Shown one piece after another: positions 1 to 7,756 of a DNA stretch of 21,866 bases; position 1 is the stretch's first letter; the number at the start of each line of letters is the position of its first letter. Source of the stretch: a virus; IMG/VR virus record IMGVR_UViG_3300041409_000687, positions 1 through 21,866 of that record. The stretch is one strand, 5' to 3'. The notes beneath the pieces are model-generated. The model ran no database searches. It was given only the letters and a program-made list of their open reading frames with translations, and was not told the origin of the DNA. The position numbers and the translations under genes are program-made.

Positions 1-444
1 CGGAATATTGTAAGGATTGCCGTAGAAGTTTTGCAGATAGAAAGCGCCGTCGCCATTACTATAGGTCGCGACGTAGGGCGTTCCCTGAATGATGGTCCCC
101 GCCAACAGTTCCGCGCCCGGCGACGAGCGCAGCGGCCTCGTCCCGAGCGAATCCACATTCAGCGTCACCGTCGCGCCGTTGGTTGTATGCGGCGTGAACG
201 CGATCATCTGGCCTCCTAAATGGGCCAGTGTATCGAACACCTGATAAGACGAAACGGTATATGCGGTCGAGGTGCCGCCGGTGACGATGGCGCCGGCGAC
301 GTCGTCGCGGTATTTCGCGGTCGCGGCCATCATGGCGCGCGCAGAGTCGTTCACGGTGCTCGGCGCCTGGCCTTCCTGCCAGTTGATCGTCGAATCCGCC
401 GTCGCATCGGAAGCCGACGTCTGCGACCATTTGTAAAGTGTCAT
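1..444 (-). CDS. Phage tail fibre protein, N-terminal part (runs off the window)
   Basis: Reading leftward from an ATG at 444, a frame stays open for 148 codons to the window edge, so the C-terminus is missing. It opens MTLYKWSQTSASDATADSTI and continues with the NDSARAMMAA and KYRDD segments, which are typical of the N-terminal virion-attachment region of tail fibres in rhizobial and related phages. The distal receptor-binding part lies outside the window. The ribosome site is weak (AGGGAAC about eight bases upstream of ATG). A hairpin with a short T-run ends about 20 bases before the start, so expression probably depends on read-through from upstream late genes. The family is recognised by sequence flavour; the exact subfamily is uncertain. 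Confidence 0.8.
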   Translation of the reverse strand, partial: MTLYKWSQTSASDATADSTINWQEGQAPSTVNDSARAMMAATAKYRDDVAGAIVTGGTSTAYTVSSYQVFDTLAHLGGQMIAFTPHTTNGATVTLNVDSLGTRPLRSSPGAELLAGTIIQGTPYVATYSNGDGAFYLQNFYGNPYNIP

Positions 445-465
445 TTTTTATGTTCCCTTGAAAAT

Positions 466-492
466 GAAAACGGCGACCCCTGCGGGATCGCC
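466..492 (-). terminator. Intrinsic terminator or attenuator before the tail fibre gene
   Basis: On the minus strand GGCGATCCC, loop GCA, GGGGTCGCC form a nine-pair stem (one T:G wobble), followed by GTTTTCATTTTC. On the plus strand the wobble becomes a C/A mismatch, so the structure favours minus-strand RNA. It lies between the 73-aa gene and the tail fibre start. Confidence 0.5.
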
Positions 493-586
493 ATTCGCTG
501 TTGCTCGTGTTCCTGCGATGGAAATGGCGGCCGCTGAGTCCGGTTCAGACACAGTTTATGCGTCGCCCCAGCACGCCCAGCGAATC

Positions 587-808
587 CTACCGCCCGTCTC
601 CGCCGTTGATCTCGAGATATTGCGCGCAACGACATGCCGGCGCGCGCGCGGTCAGCAATTTTCGGATCACGCCGAGCGGTACGCCCGGGCTTTCCTTGGC
701 CACAGCTTCCGCCTTCGCGTCGATGAGGGCGTCGATTTCGGCACGAATTTGCCTGATGCGATCTTCGAGGGGCAGCGTGCGCGTCAATGCGGCGTTTTCG
801 GGTGACAT
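587..808 (-). CDS. Small conserved phage protein, 73 aa
   Basis: ATG at 808. The product starts MSPENAALTRTLPLEDRIRQ and has an amphipathic, Ala/Glu/Lys-rich helix over residues 15-40. A segment around residues 42-68 (SPGVPLGVIRKLLTARAP, then CRCAQYLEI) carries a closely spaced Cys pair. Proteins of this look are common near the 3' end of structural modules in rhizobial prophages; no function is known to me. Its start lies inside the end of a possible 54-aa upstream gene, suggesting translational coupling. It could be a small accessory or lysis-adjacent protein, but nothing in the sequence proves a role. Confidence 0.65.
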   Translation of the reverse strand: MSPENAALTRTLPLEDRIRQIRAEIDALIDAKAEAVAKESPGVPLGVIRKLLTARAPACRCAQYLEINGGDGR

Positions 809-948
809 GTTATCATTCCATTGGTTATTTGCTGTGCGGTTTTATCGCGTGAGCCGAGTTTCTCTCGCGAGACCGCAGCTTCATTCTGCACGCCATGGTC
901 GGCGCCCATGACATCGTCGACGGCAACCGCGGCCACACCGTCGAGCAT
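784..948 (-). CDS. Possible 54-aa ORF between the modular protein and the 73-aa gene
   Basis: An ATG lies four bases after the stop of the 367-aa modular protein, and the frame runs 54 codons before overlapping the next gene by about 25 bases. The product is acidic at first (MLDGVAAVAVDDVMGADHG) and polar afterwards, with no membrane segment or known motif. Tight spacing on both sides favours a real coupled gene. The lack of a recognisable family and of a clear ribosome site keeps confidence low. Confidence 0.3.
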   Translation of the reverse strand: MLDGVAAVAVDDVMGADHGVQNEAAVSREKLGSRDKTAQQITNGMITCHPKTPH

Positions 949-952
949 CGAG

Positions 953-2056
953 TCAGCGTCTATAGAGGGGACTGAAGATCGGTGGCACAAACCGTGTGGG
1001 ATCTGCACGGTCGTCGCCGGCCAGCGAGCGTATCCATTCGCCAATGCTGTCGCTGGCGAATGGCGCATAATAATTGGATGGGTCAAAGGGCGGCGGCGGT
1101 TTGGTCGGATCGAACAAAGGTGTCTGCGGATTGTTGCCGGTCCATGATTGCGCAGGGTTGCCGCTGTCGGGAAGTCCTCCGGCTTGCTGCGGCGGTGAAG
1201 ACTGTCTTGCGGAATTGTCGCCTGCCAAAACAGGGTTGGCTATACATCCGTTTAGAAAACTCATATCAGCATATTCGTGGGTACGTTTGTAGCATTCGCG
1301 TTCCTCAGCTTGGTATCGCTCATCGCAATAGTTCTTAGGATCGTATGCACCACTGAATGTTTCTGCACGCTCAGCTGCGCGGGCAACCACTCCCCTTCGG
1401 TAGGCCGCCACCGCTTCGTCGGGGTCGAACACTTCGTCTTCATCATCACTTTCCTTGCCAGTCGGAGTGCTCGCTGGTTTGTTGCCCGGAAGCGGGCGCT
1501 TCTTTTGATTCAGTATAGTTGTGCCACCACCGTCGGCCAAACCTGATAGTATTCTCCGCTGCATTTCCAAAATCAGCCCCGCCGCTTTTAATCCGTCCGG
1601 AATAGCCGGCATCGGAATCCGCGGAGGGGCTGGTGCGGGCACCGGTGGAAGAAAGGATAGCCCCCCTGGCAAGACTAGTTGTGCTGTCTTGATTGCGGAC
1701 GGTGGAGCGCTGGAATCCGATCCGGGCACTTGTGACGACGCGTCGTTGCCTTGGCTTAAGTAGCGACTCAACTGATCTGCATCGGTCGCCTCTGCCCTCC
1801 GATCAGTAACATAAACCCGCGCAAGCCGCCTGAAGTTCGGATCCCGCGGCTCCGATGGCGTCGGTTTGTTACCTGGCTGGGACGAATTCTGCTCGGCTTG
1901 CAGCGCGAGCAGTCGTCCGAGCAAGCCATCTTGCGGACCGCCATAGCTGCTCTCCCCATTCGCAGATGACCCGGAATCGGCACCCGGTTGAACCTGTCCC
2001 TGCTGCACCATCGCCTGCAGCCTGCCGAGCAAGCTAAAGGACGCGAGGGAGTCCAA
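953..2056 (-). CDS. Modular phage cargo protein with Cys-containing core and PPIFSPLYRR tail
   Basis: The product is up to 367 aa from a TTG at 2056 that overlaps the previous gene; an ATG at 2011 (residue 16) is an alternative start. Residues 9-52 carry two LLGRL-type helical repeats. Residues 100-200 are low-complexity and Pro-rich. Residues 205-275 are charged, with three cysteines (C244, C255, C271) in a YCDERYQAEERECYKRTHEY context. Residues 314-367 form a tail with FDPTKPPPPFDPSNY, EWIRSLAG and PPIFSPLYRR. The same tail ends the M23 peptidase at 16575-17519, and a remnant of it sits at 9568. No catalytic motif is recognised. A modular effector or virion-associated protein is plausible, with the Cys-containing part as the variable domain and the tail as a shared sorting tag; this is inference. 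No signal peptide is visible. Confidence 0.6.
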   Translation of the reverse strand: MDSLASFSLLGRLQAMVQQGQVQPGADSGSSANGESSYGGPQDGLLGRLLALQAEQNSSQPGNKPTPSEPRDPNFRRLARVYVTDRRAEATDADQLSRYLSQGNDASSQVPGSDSSAPPSAIKTAQLVLPGGLSFLPPVPAPAPPRIPMPAIPDGLKAAGLILEMQRRILSGLADGGGTTILNQKKRPLPGNKPASTPTGKESDDEDEVFDPDEAVAAYRRGVVARAAERAETFSGAYDPKNYCDERYQAEERECYKRTHEYADMSFLNGCIANPVLAGDNSARQSSPPQQAGGLPDSGNPAQSWTGNNPQTPLFDPTKPPPPFDPSNYYAPFASDSIGEWIRSLAGDDRADPTRFVPPIFSPLYRR

Positions 2057-2924
2057 GCTTCAACGCCATGGCATCAACTTCGGTCTGGCTCTGGGGATAT
2101 GCCTCGTAAACAATTTTCGTCTTAATCAAACCGGTGTAATACCTCGGATGCCAGGTCCAAAGAACATTTGGGTTTGCTCCTGTTCCCTCGAACATACTTT
2201 TCAGAAGTTTTCTGATCGTGAAACTTTCCGGAGGCCATTCAAGCGGTGGATCAACTGCTCTTCCTACAAAAAATTGATCTTTTATCCGGCGGAGTTCTCC
2301 GCCCCAGCGTTGATATTCCAGCGGTGAATCGGAGCACGGCAGTTTTTCAAGCCGCATGGGGCCGCCATCTTTCGACACTTCCAGTGAAGAACAGAGCGGA
2401 GCCATTGTATTGTGCCATGCGACTAGACAATCCTTAATGACGAAGGCCTCCGCCGTTGCGACAAGGAGGAAATTGGCACAAGCGGAGAGGCAGTAGTCAT
2501 AGGCAACGACGGTTGCGCGCCGCTCTCGAAGCAAATCGGCCAGAGCCATAGCGGTGCGCGACTCTCCGCCGAAACTCCTCACGACGAACAAACCTTTTTC
2601 CGTGAGGGCCTTGGCCAGAGAGATATCCTGCTCCTCCAGCACATCACCATCAAAACACAAGACCCGCTTGTCGAAATCGAGCGCCATCGGTCGCTTCACA
2701 TTGCCGCGGCAAAAATCTACCGCGCGAGCGTAAACACCAAAGTCGGGTTGTTGGGCACGCGAAGTTTCCGCGCCCCAGCAAACCAGGAATGATGCGCTCA
2801 GAGCTGCAAATCTTACGATGCGGAAAATGAAAGAACGTCGATGGCTAAAGCGCTCGCGATGAAACGCATCCGTTGCACAGCCAGCCTCGCCAAGCTTCAG
2901 GCGTGACATCTTCAATGCCCACAC
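2034..2924 (-). CDS. Secreted ClpP-fold-like protein (COG3904-type), probable moron
   Basis: The product is 296 aa from GTG at 2924; ATG at 2909 is an alternative. A basic stretch followed by hydrophobic residues 33-50 looks like a Sec signal peptide, with possible cleavage near TSRAQQ (about residue 58). The core has a GG pair at 119-120 (VVRSFGGESR), a helix ALADLLRERRA, and YCLSACANFLL with Ser147 before Cys149, then VAWHN with His171. That order (GG, then S-A-C, then H) matches ClpP/crotonase-like periplasmic proteins of the COG3904 type. Activity is inferred, not shown. A sigma70-like promoter sits just upstream, outside the structural reading frames, and GC is lower than in neighbouring structural genes, so it may be expressed in the lysogen. 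Its end overlaps the modular protein at 953-2056, which suggests a joint function, possibly as protector or partner. Confidence 0.6.
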   Translation of the reverse strand: MWALKMSRLKLGEAGCATDAFHRERFSHRRSFIFRIVRFAALSASFLVCWGAETSRAQQPDFGVYARAVDFCRGNVKRPMALDFDKRVLCFDGDVLEEQDISLAKALTEKGLFVVRSFGGESRTAMALADLLRERRATVVAYDYCLSACANFLLVATAEAFVIKDCLVAWHNTMAPLCSSLEVSKDGGPMRLEKLPCSDSPLEYQRWGGELRRIKDQFFVGRAVDPPLEWPPESFTIRKLLKSMFEGTGANPNVLWTWHPRYYTGLIKTKIVYEAYPQSQTEVDAMALKLGLPRVL

Positions 2925-2948
2925 TTCGTTACAAGGACACCCTCAGCG

Positions 2949-2977
2949 GCTATAGAACAAAATAAGAACATCGTCAA
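2949..2977 (-). promoter_or_regulatory. Sigma70-like promoter for the ClpP-like secreted protein
   Basis: On the minus strand, TTGACG (2977-2972) and TATAGC (2954-2949) are separated by exactly 17 bases of AT-rich sequence. The expected start of transcription is near 2942, about 20 to 35 bases before the possible start codons. It falls just past the end of the stabilisation protein gene. Confidence 0.55.
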
Positions 2978-2982
2978 TTGCC

Positions 2983-4479
2983 TCAGTGGTGCCGGGCGCA
3001 TCGGCCGTCACAATTCGCCCTCCGACGTAACGTCGCGCTCAACGCCGGCAATGTAGCTCCAGCCCGTGACCGCGGGGATGCTACCTTGAAACGCGAATAA
3101 CGGGTGGCGCGGCGCAGATCGCACCGTCCGGTTCTGGAATTGACCAGCACTTCCGTTCCAGCCGTCGCACTTGCGATTTGCGTATCGCGGTACGACACCG
3201 CACCATAAAGCGTGGCAGCGTCGGTTATCGGGCGGAATCCCCGAATGAATATCTCGGTGCCATCGGTCCCCTGCTCCGCGCTTTCCAGCGTGGCCTCGAG
3301 ATTGGCGCCGCGGAAGAAACCCAGCACATGCGCGCCGGAGAACTGCGCGATTTCCGGCTGCACCGCCGTGGCATAGGCATCGAGGCTCAGGGTCAGCGCG
3401 TCCAGCGAGGACGAGATGCTGTCGAGATTTTCCAGCGTCAATCCAGTCTGGGAAATGCCGAGCAGATATTCGCCTGTCACCGACACCGGGAAGAACCGAT
3501 CCAGCAGGAAATCATAACCGAGCAGTCTGTCGAAAGTCCCGACGGTGCCGGAGACAGACTTGTACGCCCAATAGACCCGGGTGCTGCGCGGATCAGCGGC
3601 ACCCACAAACAGTTGCAGATTGCTCTTGTCGAGATCGGCCAGCAACGTCCGGTCGACTCTCTCCCGCCCGATCTGCTCGGGCACGCCACCGGGCTCGATC
3701 TTGTGAAAGCCCTGGCCCGCGTAGAAAAAGATTCGCTCGCCTGCCCGGATGATCGAGTATGGCGCATAGAGGCCCTTGTCCTGGGTGATGCGATCGATCT
3801 GGAAGATGATCGGCGAACCCGGTACATACGACATGCGGCGGATCGCCTGGTCCTGAAAGATGATCCCGGATTCGCCGCCCGCGACGCCACGGACAATGCC
3901 GCCATCGGGGAAATCCTGATGATCGGATCCCGCCGTCAATCCGTCCCATGACGTGGATGCGTTGAAGCTGTTCAGTCCCGACCATTGAATGCGAAAGGGA
4001 CTCGAGAGCAACCCTGAGAGCACAAGAAAGCGGCCTACCACGCTGATATACGCTGCCTGCGGCGGCGAGCCCAAAGCGTTTACGAACGTCGTGGCGGATG
4101 ACAGATCGAACACCTGCAGGACCGCATTGGCTTGCGTGGCGAAGACCAGATCGCCGGTCTGCGCAAATTGCCACTGGGCGGTTGAACTGAGCGCACTATA
4201 GGTGCCGCCGCTCAGGGAAACGTCGGTCCATGTGAAGTCGGTATTGTTCAGCCTGTAGAGCTTGGTGCTTGTTCCGGCGAAGGTGACAACCGTGCCGTCG
4301 GATTTCAGCGCGTAAAAGGCGCCTCGGCAGGCCGCGGGGAGCGCTGACGTATAGGCCGAGAAGGATGGAAACGGCCCGTAGCCGTCGCCGCGCGGAATAG
4401 CGTTCAAGATATTCCGGGTGGCTTGGCCTTCATAGTCCGATACGTCGGGCTTGTATTCGCCGAATGCGAGCAAAGGCAT
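2983..4479 (-). CDS. Phage stabilisation/beta-propeller-like tail protein, C-terminus frameshifted
   Basis: The product is 498 aa from ATG at 4479. It begins MPLLAFGEYKPDVSDYEGQA, followed by NAIPRGDGYGPFPSF, TSALPAACRGAFYAL and repeated strand-rich blocks. This pattern is characteristic of the P22 gp10-like stabilisation (tail hub/plug) proteins found in rhizobial podoviruses. The last 30 residues are Arg/Ala-rich junk (RSRAGATLPALSATLRRRAN). Moving one frame near 3090 instead gives GSIPAVTGWSYIAGVERD and a stop at 3008-3010, as expected for the family. The distance 3008-4479 is 1472 nt, one short of a whole number of codons, consistent with a single-base deletion. The protein may still fold, since only the tail is changed. 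It follows the repeat protein directly. Confidence 0.75.
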   Translation of the reverse strand: MPLLAFGEYKPDVSDYEGQATRNILNAIPRGDGYGPFPSFSAYTSALPAACRGAFYALKSDGTVVTFAGTSTKLYRLNNTDFTWTDVSLSGGTYSALSSTAQWQFAQTGDLVFATQANAVLQVFDLSSATTFVNALGSPPQAAYISVVGRFLVLSGLLSSPFRIQWSGLNSFNASTSWDGLTAGSDHQDFPDGGIVRGVAGGESGIIFQDQAIRRMSYVPGSPIIFQIDRITQDKGLYAPYSIIRAGERIFFYAGQGFHKIEPGGVPEQIGRERVDRTLLADLDKSNLQLFVGAADPRSTRVYWAYKSVSGTVGTFDRLLGYDFLLDRFFPVSVTGEYLLGISQTGLTLENLDSISSSLDALTLSLDAYATAVQPEIAQFSGAHVLGFFRGANLEATLESAEQGTDGTEIFIRGFRPITDAATLYGAVSYRDTQIASATAGTEVLVNSRTGRCDLRRATRYSRFKVASPRSRAGATLPALSATLRRRANCDGRCARHH

Positions 4480-5096
4480 TATTTAGTTGTCCACGGATCG
4501 GGTTGAAGGATGGCCGGCGTCCATGTTTCGGCCTGCTTTGGTTTGACGGTCCATATTTCGGATTGTCTGGGTGTTGCCGTCCACGATTCCGGTTGAACTG
4601 CCTGGGTGGTCCAGTTGCCGGCATCGAATGGGCGCGGAAACCAGGCTTCATGATTCCGCGTTAGCGCGGCAGGATCGCCAGTGGTGATGTAAGCGCCGGG
4701 CGCGACAGGCATTCGGGCAGAGAATGTCGCGGCGCTACCGGCGACACGGTAGGAGCCTGCCCCGCTCAACAGTTTCGCGATGAATGCGGCCGCGTTGCCT
4801 GTAAGCGCATAACCTCCAGGATCGGCCGAAAATTTTGCTGCGAACGCCGAGGCGTTTCCGGAGACGCTGTAGGAGTTTGCAGAGGACGCAAGTTTCGCGC
4901 TGAAAAGTCCGGCATTCCCTGCCATCGAATAGGTAGTCGCGGGCGAAGGCTGCGATATCGAAAACAGCGCAGCCGGCGCGGTGATTGCAAAGGCCCCCGT
5001 GATGCCGGACAGGATTACTGTAGTAACGCCTTGATCGGCACCCTGCCCTAAAGCTAACCTACCAAGCGCTCGAAACCGAGCATTTACGAATACCAC
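4479..5096 (-). CDS. Structural repeat protein with 20-aa and 10-aa Trp repeats
   Basis: The product is 205 aa from GTG at 5096, overlapping the end of the tail fibre gene by about 13 bases. After an N-terminus containing NARFRALGRLALGQG come about six 20-residue repeats (residues 34-150) of pattern Y/F-x-x-x-G-x-A-x-x-F-x-A, for example YSVSGNASAFAAKFSADPGG and YALTGNAAAFIAKLLSGAGS. The exact period suggests a beta-solenoid or stacked-strand fibre. The last 45 residues switch to 10-residue repeats starting WT with Gln at position 7 (WTATPRQSEI, WTVKPKQAET). Similar 'YxITG' repeat proteins sit beside tail genes in Bradyrhizobium prophages. A tail appendage or assembly role is inferred. Confidence 0.65.
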   Translation of the reverse strand: MVFVNARFRALGRLALGQGADQGVTTVILSGITGAFAITAPAALFSISQPSPATTYSMAGNAGLFSAKLASSANSYSVSGNASAFAAKFSADPGGYALTGNAAAFIAKLLSGAGSYRVAGSAATFSARMPVAPGAYITTGDPAALTRNHEAWFPRPFDAGNWTTQAVQPESWTATPRQSEIWTVKPKQAETWTPAILQPDPWTTK

Positions 5097-6008
5097 TCGA
5101 TCGAGCAGTTACCGGCTTCTCCGGCGTTTCCTGCCGTCGTTGCACCTTTGACGCCGACGGCGCCGCCGCCGCCGAGGCCGCCCGGGGGCACGCCGCCGGT
5201 ACCAATAACCGCTGAACCGCCGCCAGCCGAAGAGACGCCAGGGCGGCCCGCAAGGTTAAGATCGGCCCCCCGTACTTATTGCGCCACCGGCACCCCCAGC
5301 GGTGTTGCCTGTCGTACCAACAACTGAACCTGCTCCACCATTAACGGTGAGCGTGGAAATCGTCTGCGTACCCGAAGCAAGGCTACTATTGCCGCCCGTG
5401 CCACCCGCACCGGGAGTAGAAGCTCCCGCTGTACCCACCGCGCCGACTGTTAACGCCAGCGTGTTACCGGGGGTTAGTCCGGTCAAATATTTTTCCAGGT
5501 AACTGCCGCTACCGCCTCCCGCCGAAGGCGTAGACGTTGTTGATGAGCCACCAGAACCGCCGCCGGGAGCGACCATCTTCACAAGGGCGCGGGTCGCTCC
5601 GGCTGGGATAGTGATCGTTTGCGTAGCGCTATAGACGTTGTAGGCAACGAACCCCGTCGAGGCAGGCAAACGAGCGCTGTTCAACGTGCCTGTTGTAAAT
5701 AGGGATGCATCGTTAAGCGTCTCAGCGCGTGGCGAAATGAAAACTTCCGCCGTTCCTGAAAGGCTTATCGCGGCGTTGCTGTTGGTGGACTTCGTGACGG
5801 TCCGCGAAAGCGTCGTTCCGGATGCCGTATAGGTTCCGGTGCCGTGCTCGCTATTCGACCCGTCTTTAATGGCGTAATCGACCACATCGCCGTTCGCGAC
5901 GCCCGCGAGCGCAAATGTGAGATATCCCGAAACCGCGCTCCCAAGCGTGATCGTTCCCGTGCCCGTCGTCGCCGTTGTCATGCGGACGAGATTGTACAGT
6001 TTTGCCAT
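5084..6008 (-). pseudogene. Tail fibre protein, frame interrupted at a G6 tract
   Basis: ATG at 6008, immediately after the previous gene's TAA. The N-terminus (MAKLYNLVRMTTATTGTGTI) and a Gly/Ser-rich distal part (APGGGSGGSSTTSTPSAGGG and more) are typical of phage fibres with a glycine-rich C-terminal domain. As read, the frame stops at 5256 after 250 aa. On the coding strand, ACG is followed by a run totalling six Gs near 5268-5273. Removing one G restores GADLNLAGRPGVSSAGGGSA and continues to CSIEWYS with TAA at 5084-5086, the usual ending of these fibres. The span is 925 nt, one more than a multiple of three. The cause may be a real indel, phase variation at the G tract, or a sequencing error. 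The truncated form would lose the end of the fibre. Confidence 0.75.
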
Positions 6009-6440
6009 TTACGTGATCGTCAGAATGCCGTTGGTCTGGTCGATATCGACTGTGAAGGTGTTGCCGTTGGTCAGCGTGATCGCAGTGCCGTAGTCCCACC
6101 AGCCGATTAGCGGCTTGGTTGCCGAAGTGCTGTTGTAAAGCACCGCATATTCAAACGGCCCGATCGAGCCGCCGGAAGCCGTCCAGGACGGATCGGTGCC
6201 GCCGATGAATTTGAAGGTGCCCGAGGTCTGCGATCCCGTGATGGTGCCGACCGTCGTCCCGCCCGCGGTGTAACCGTTCGCGGTCGAAATATCTGCGGGG
6301 GTGTTGTAGACCGTATTGGTCGCGACCGGCGCCGTGCTGGTCAGATAAACCTTATAGATTTGGGCCGTGCCGGTTTTCATGTCGTGCAGTGCGTTCGCCA
6401 CATCCAGCACGAAACAATTGAATTTGTTGAATGACGCCAT
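6009..6440 (-). CDS. Conserved phage structural protein (MASFNKFNCF family), 143 aa
   Basis: ATG at 6440 with a GGGGGA ribosome site eight bases upstream. The product starts MASFNKFNCFVLDVANALHD and ends SIGPFEYAVLYNSTSATKP, then LIGWWDYG and a strand-rich tail. It contains regularly spaced Thr/Gly beta segments (YTAGGTTVG, SQTSGTFKF) and reads as a complete copy of a protein seen widely in phage head-tail or tail modules of proteobacteria. No enzymatic motif is present. It sits between the adaptor and the tail fibre, with its stop touching the fibre's ATG, so it is almost certainly a virion component. The specific role is unknown to me. Confidence 0.75.
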   Translation of the reverse strand: MASFNKFNCFVLDVANALHDMKTGTAQIYKVYLTSTAPVATNTVYNTPADISTANGYTAGGTTVGTITGSQTSGTFKFIGGTDPSWTASGGSIGPFEYAVLYNSTSATKPLIGWWDYGTAITLTNGNTFTVDIDQTNGILTIT

Positions 6441-6468
6441 TTGCCTGATCCCCCTGGAAAACTTGCCC

Positions 6469-7118
6469 TTAGAAAATTTGCCCTGAAACGCGAACCGTCA
6501 TCGGCCCGGCATTGAAGGTCGAGGTCAGCCCAAGACCGTTCAAATCGTTCAACGCAGTCGTAAAGCCGAGTCCCCAGGTTTGAATCCGGCGTCCTCCTTG
6601 AGGTAAGGCGCGGACTCCAGCAGCGCGCCGTAGAGGTACAAATCGGGCGCGAGCGTAAGCAGCCAATTCGGTGAATTTGCAGCCAGCGGCGGAATATTCT
6701 GCCGGTACACCATCTCGATCGTGTATTCCTGGTCGGGTGTCGGCGCTAATTCCATCTCGGTTCCGAACATCGTGAAATAGCGCGGCTGCGCTGCGACATC
6801 CGACGTGCCGAAACGATATTCATCCATCTGCGTGCCCGACTTGAACTCAAGACAGGGCTTTCCAGTGACGCTGGACAGCCTCACCCGTCGCATCGACTGG
6901 AAATCCGATGGCAGCGAAATAAATTCCGGCTCTTTCGAGGTCATATCGACCAGGGCCGTAGAACGCGCTTCCATCTGCCGCACGAACAGCGTGCGATTGA
7001 ATTTCGCTTCCGCCAGTACGATAAAATCCGGAATCCGCGCAATCAGGGTTGCGTCCTGATCGCGCGTCAGCCATTCGGTGACCGCGTTGACAAGCGTTGC
7101 GTAGCTGTTGATTGCCAT
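6469..7118 (-). pseudogene. Head-tail adaptor (SU10 adaptor-like), one-base frame break near the 3' end
   Basis: The start is chosen at the ATG at 7118 (MAINSYATLVNAVTEWLTRD), which overlaps the preceding stop as TAATG; upstream in-frame sequence belongs to the neighbouring gene. The body (FIVLAEAKFNRTLFVRQMEA, then EFISLPSDFQSMRRVRL and PPLAANSPNWLL) is typical of the SU10-type adaptor that joins portal to tail. After YLKEDA the read frame turns into GFKPGDSALRLR and stops at 6549. One frame over it continues RIQTWGLGFTTALNDLNGLG to a TAA at 6469. The span is 650 nt, one base short, so a C was probably lost from a C run near 6588. A truncated product would lack about 43 C-terminal residues. 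Confidence 0.75.
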
Positions 7119-7444
7119 TATTTCGGCTCCGCCGACCAGCCGGCCACAAGCGCCGGCCTGTCCGTTCTCAAATAGGCCCATTCGGGGTCTTGCAGCTTTT
7201 GCTGCACCACCTGGTCGAATTCGGGCGTGAACATGCGCAAGGACGTGTTGCCCCTTGCATGTTCTTGATCGAACCAGCGCACATAGATGACGTTGGGAAT
7301 GCGTGCGATGTGACGCCCCCAATCGCTGCGCTGATCCTCGTTGCGAGAAACCTTGTTCCATTCAAGGATCGGCTCGACGTCCTGGACATGCTGGATCGTC
7401 AGATCCCGGCCGTTACCGTCGAGCAGGATTCGGGCCTCCATCAT
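7118..7444 (-). CDS. Small phage structural protein, 108 aa
   Basis: Starts at the ATGATG at 7444/7441, overlapping the previous stop in an ATGA arrangement, and ends in TAATG with the adaptor. The product is soluble and charged, with segments MMEARILLDGNGRDLTIQHV, WGRHIARIPNVIYVRWFDQE and ARGNTSLRMFTPEFDQVVQQ. The tight overlap on both sides and the position between capsid-decoration genes and the adaptor make it a real component of the head-completion cluster. I do not recognise a named family and see no catalytic motif. Confidence 0.65.
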   Translation of the reverse strand: MMEARILLDGNGRDLTIQHVQDVEPILEWNKVSRNEDQRSDWGRHIARIPNVIYVRWFDQEHARGNTSLRMFTPEFDQVVQQKLQDPEWAYLRTDRPALVAGWSAEPK

Positions 7445-7755
7445 GAGACTTCCGTGATCCACAACGTGCCGGCGGTCGCCGTGACCAGGCCATTGGTTGC
7501 GGCCTTGATCGCCGCGATATGCTGGCCAGGCGTGACGATGACATACTCGACGACATTGGCTGGCAGATACGGGCTCGCAATTGTCGCGGCCTGGGCACCG
7601 TCGCCGATCTGGTAGCAACACCCGGAGTCGCTGACGAGACGGACCTGGTAGGTCTCGGTTCCGAATGCGTTGGTGGCCGCCGCGGACGAATCATAAGCGA
7701 TGGTCTGCGTGATGCCGGGCCGTGATGCCTGCTGTTTGGGGAAGAAGTTTGCCAT
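7441..7755 (-). CDS. Small phage structural protein, 104 aa
   Basis: The start is taken at the ATG at 7755 (MANFFPKQQASRPGITQTIA) rather than further upstream, because the preceding gene ends just before it. The protein is strand-rich (TYQVRLVSDSGCCYQIGDGA, EYVIVTPGQHIAAIKAATNG, TLWITEVS), with a Cys pair near residues 42-43. The overall look is that of a small capsid- or tail-surface protein of the kind common after the capsid gene in rhizobial phages. It overlaps the next gene by four bases (ATGA). No specific function can be assigned. Confidence 0.65.
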   Translation of the reverse strand: MANFFPKQQASRPGITQTIAYDSSAAATNAFGTETYQVRLVSDSGCCYQIGDGAQAATIASPYLPANVVEYVIVTPGQHIAAIKAATNGLVTATAGTLWITEVS

Positions 7756-7756
7756 G

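Noticed and set aside
59-430. Minus-strand 123-aa frame rich in Arg/His
   Set aside because: It is out of frame with the tail fibre sequence, which gives a coherent protein to the window edge.
3178-3951. Plus-strand open frame of 257 aa opposite the stabilisation protein
   Set aside because: The minus-strand protein matches a known phage family; the plus frame is Arg/His-rich shadow.
5256-5280. Programmed +1 frameshift in the tail fibre
   Set aside because: No stimulatory structure or known slippery motif for +1 is evident; a one-G length change explains it more simply, given the other indels.
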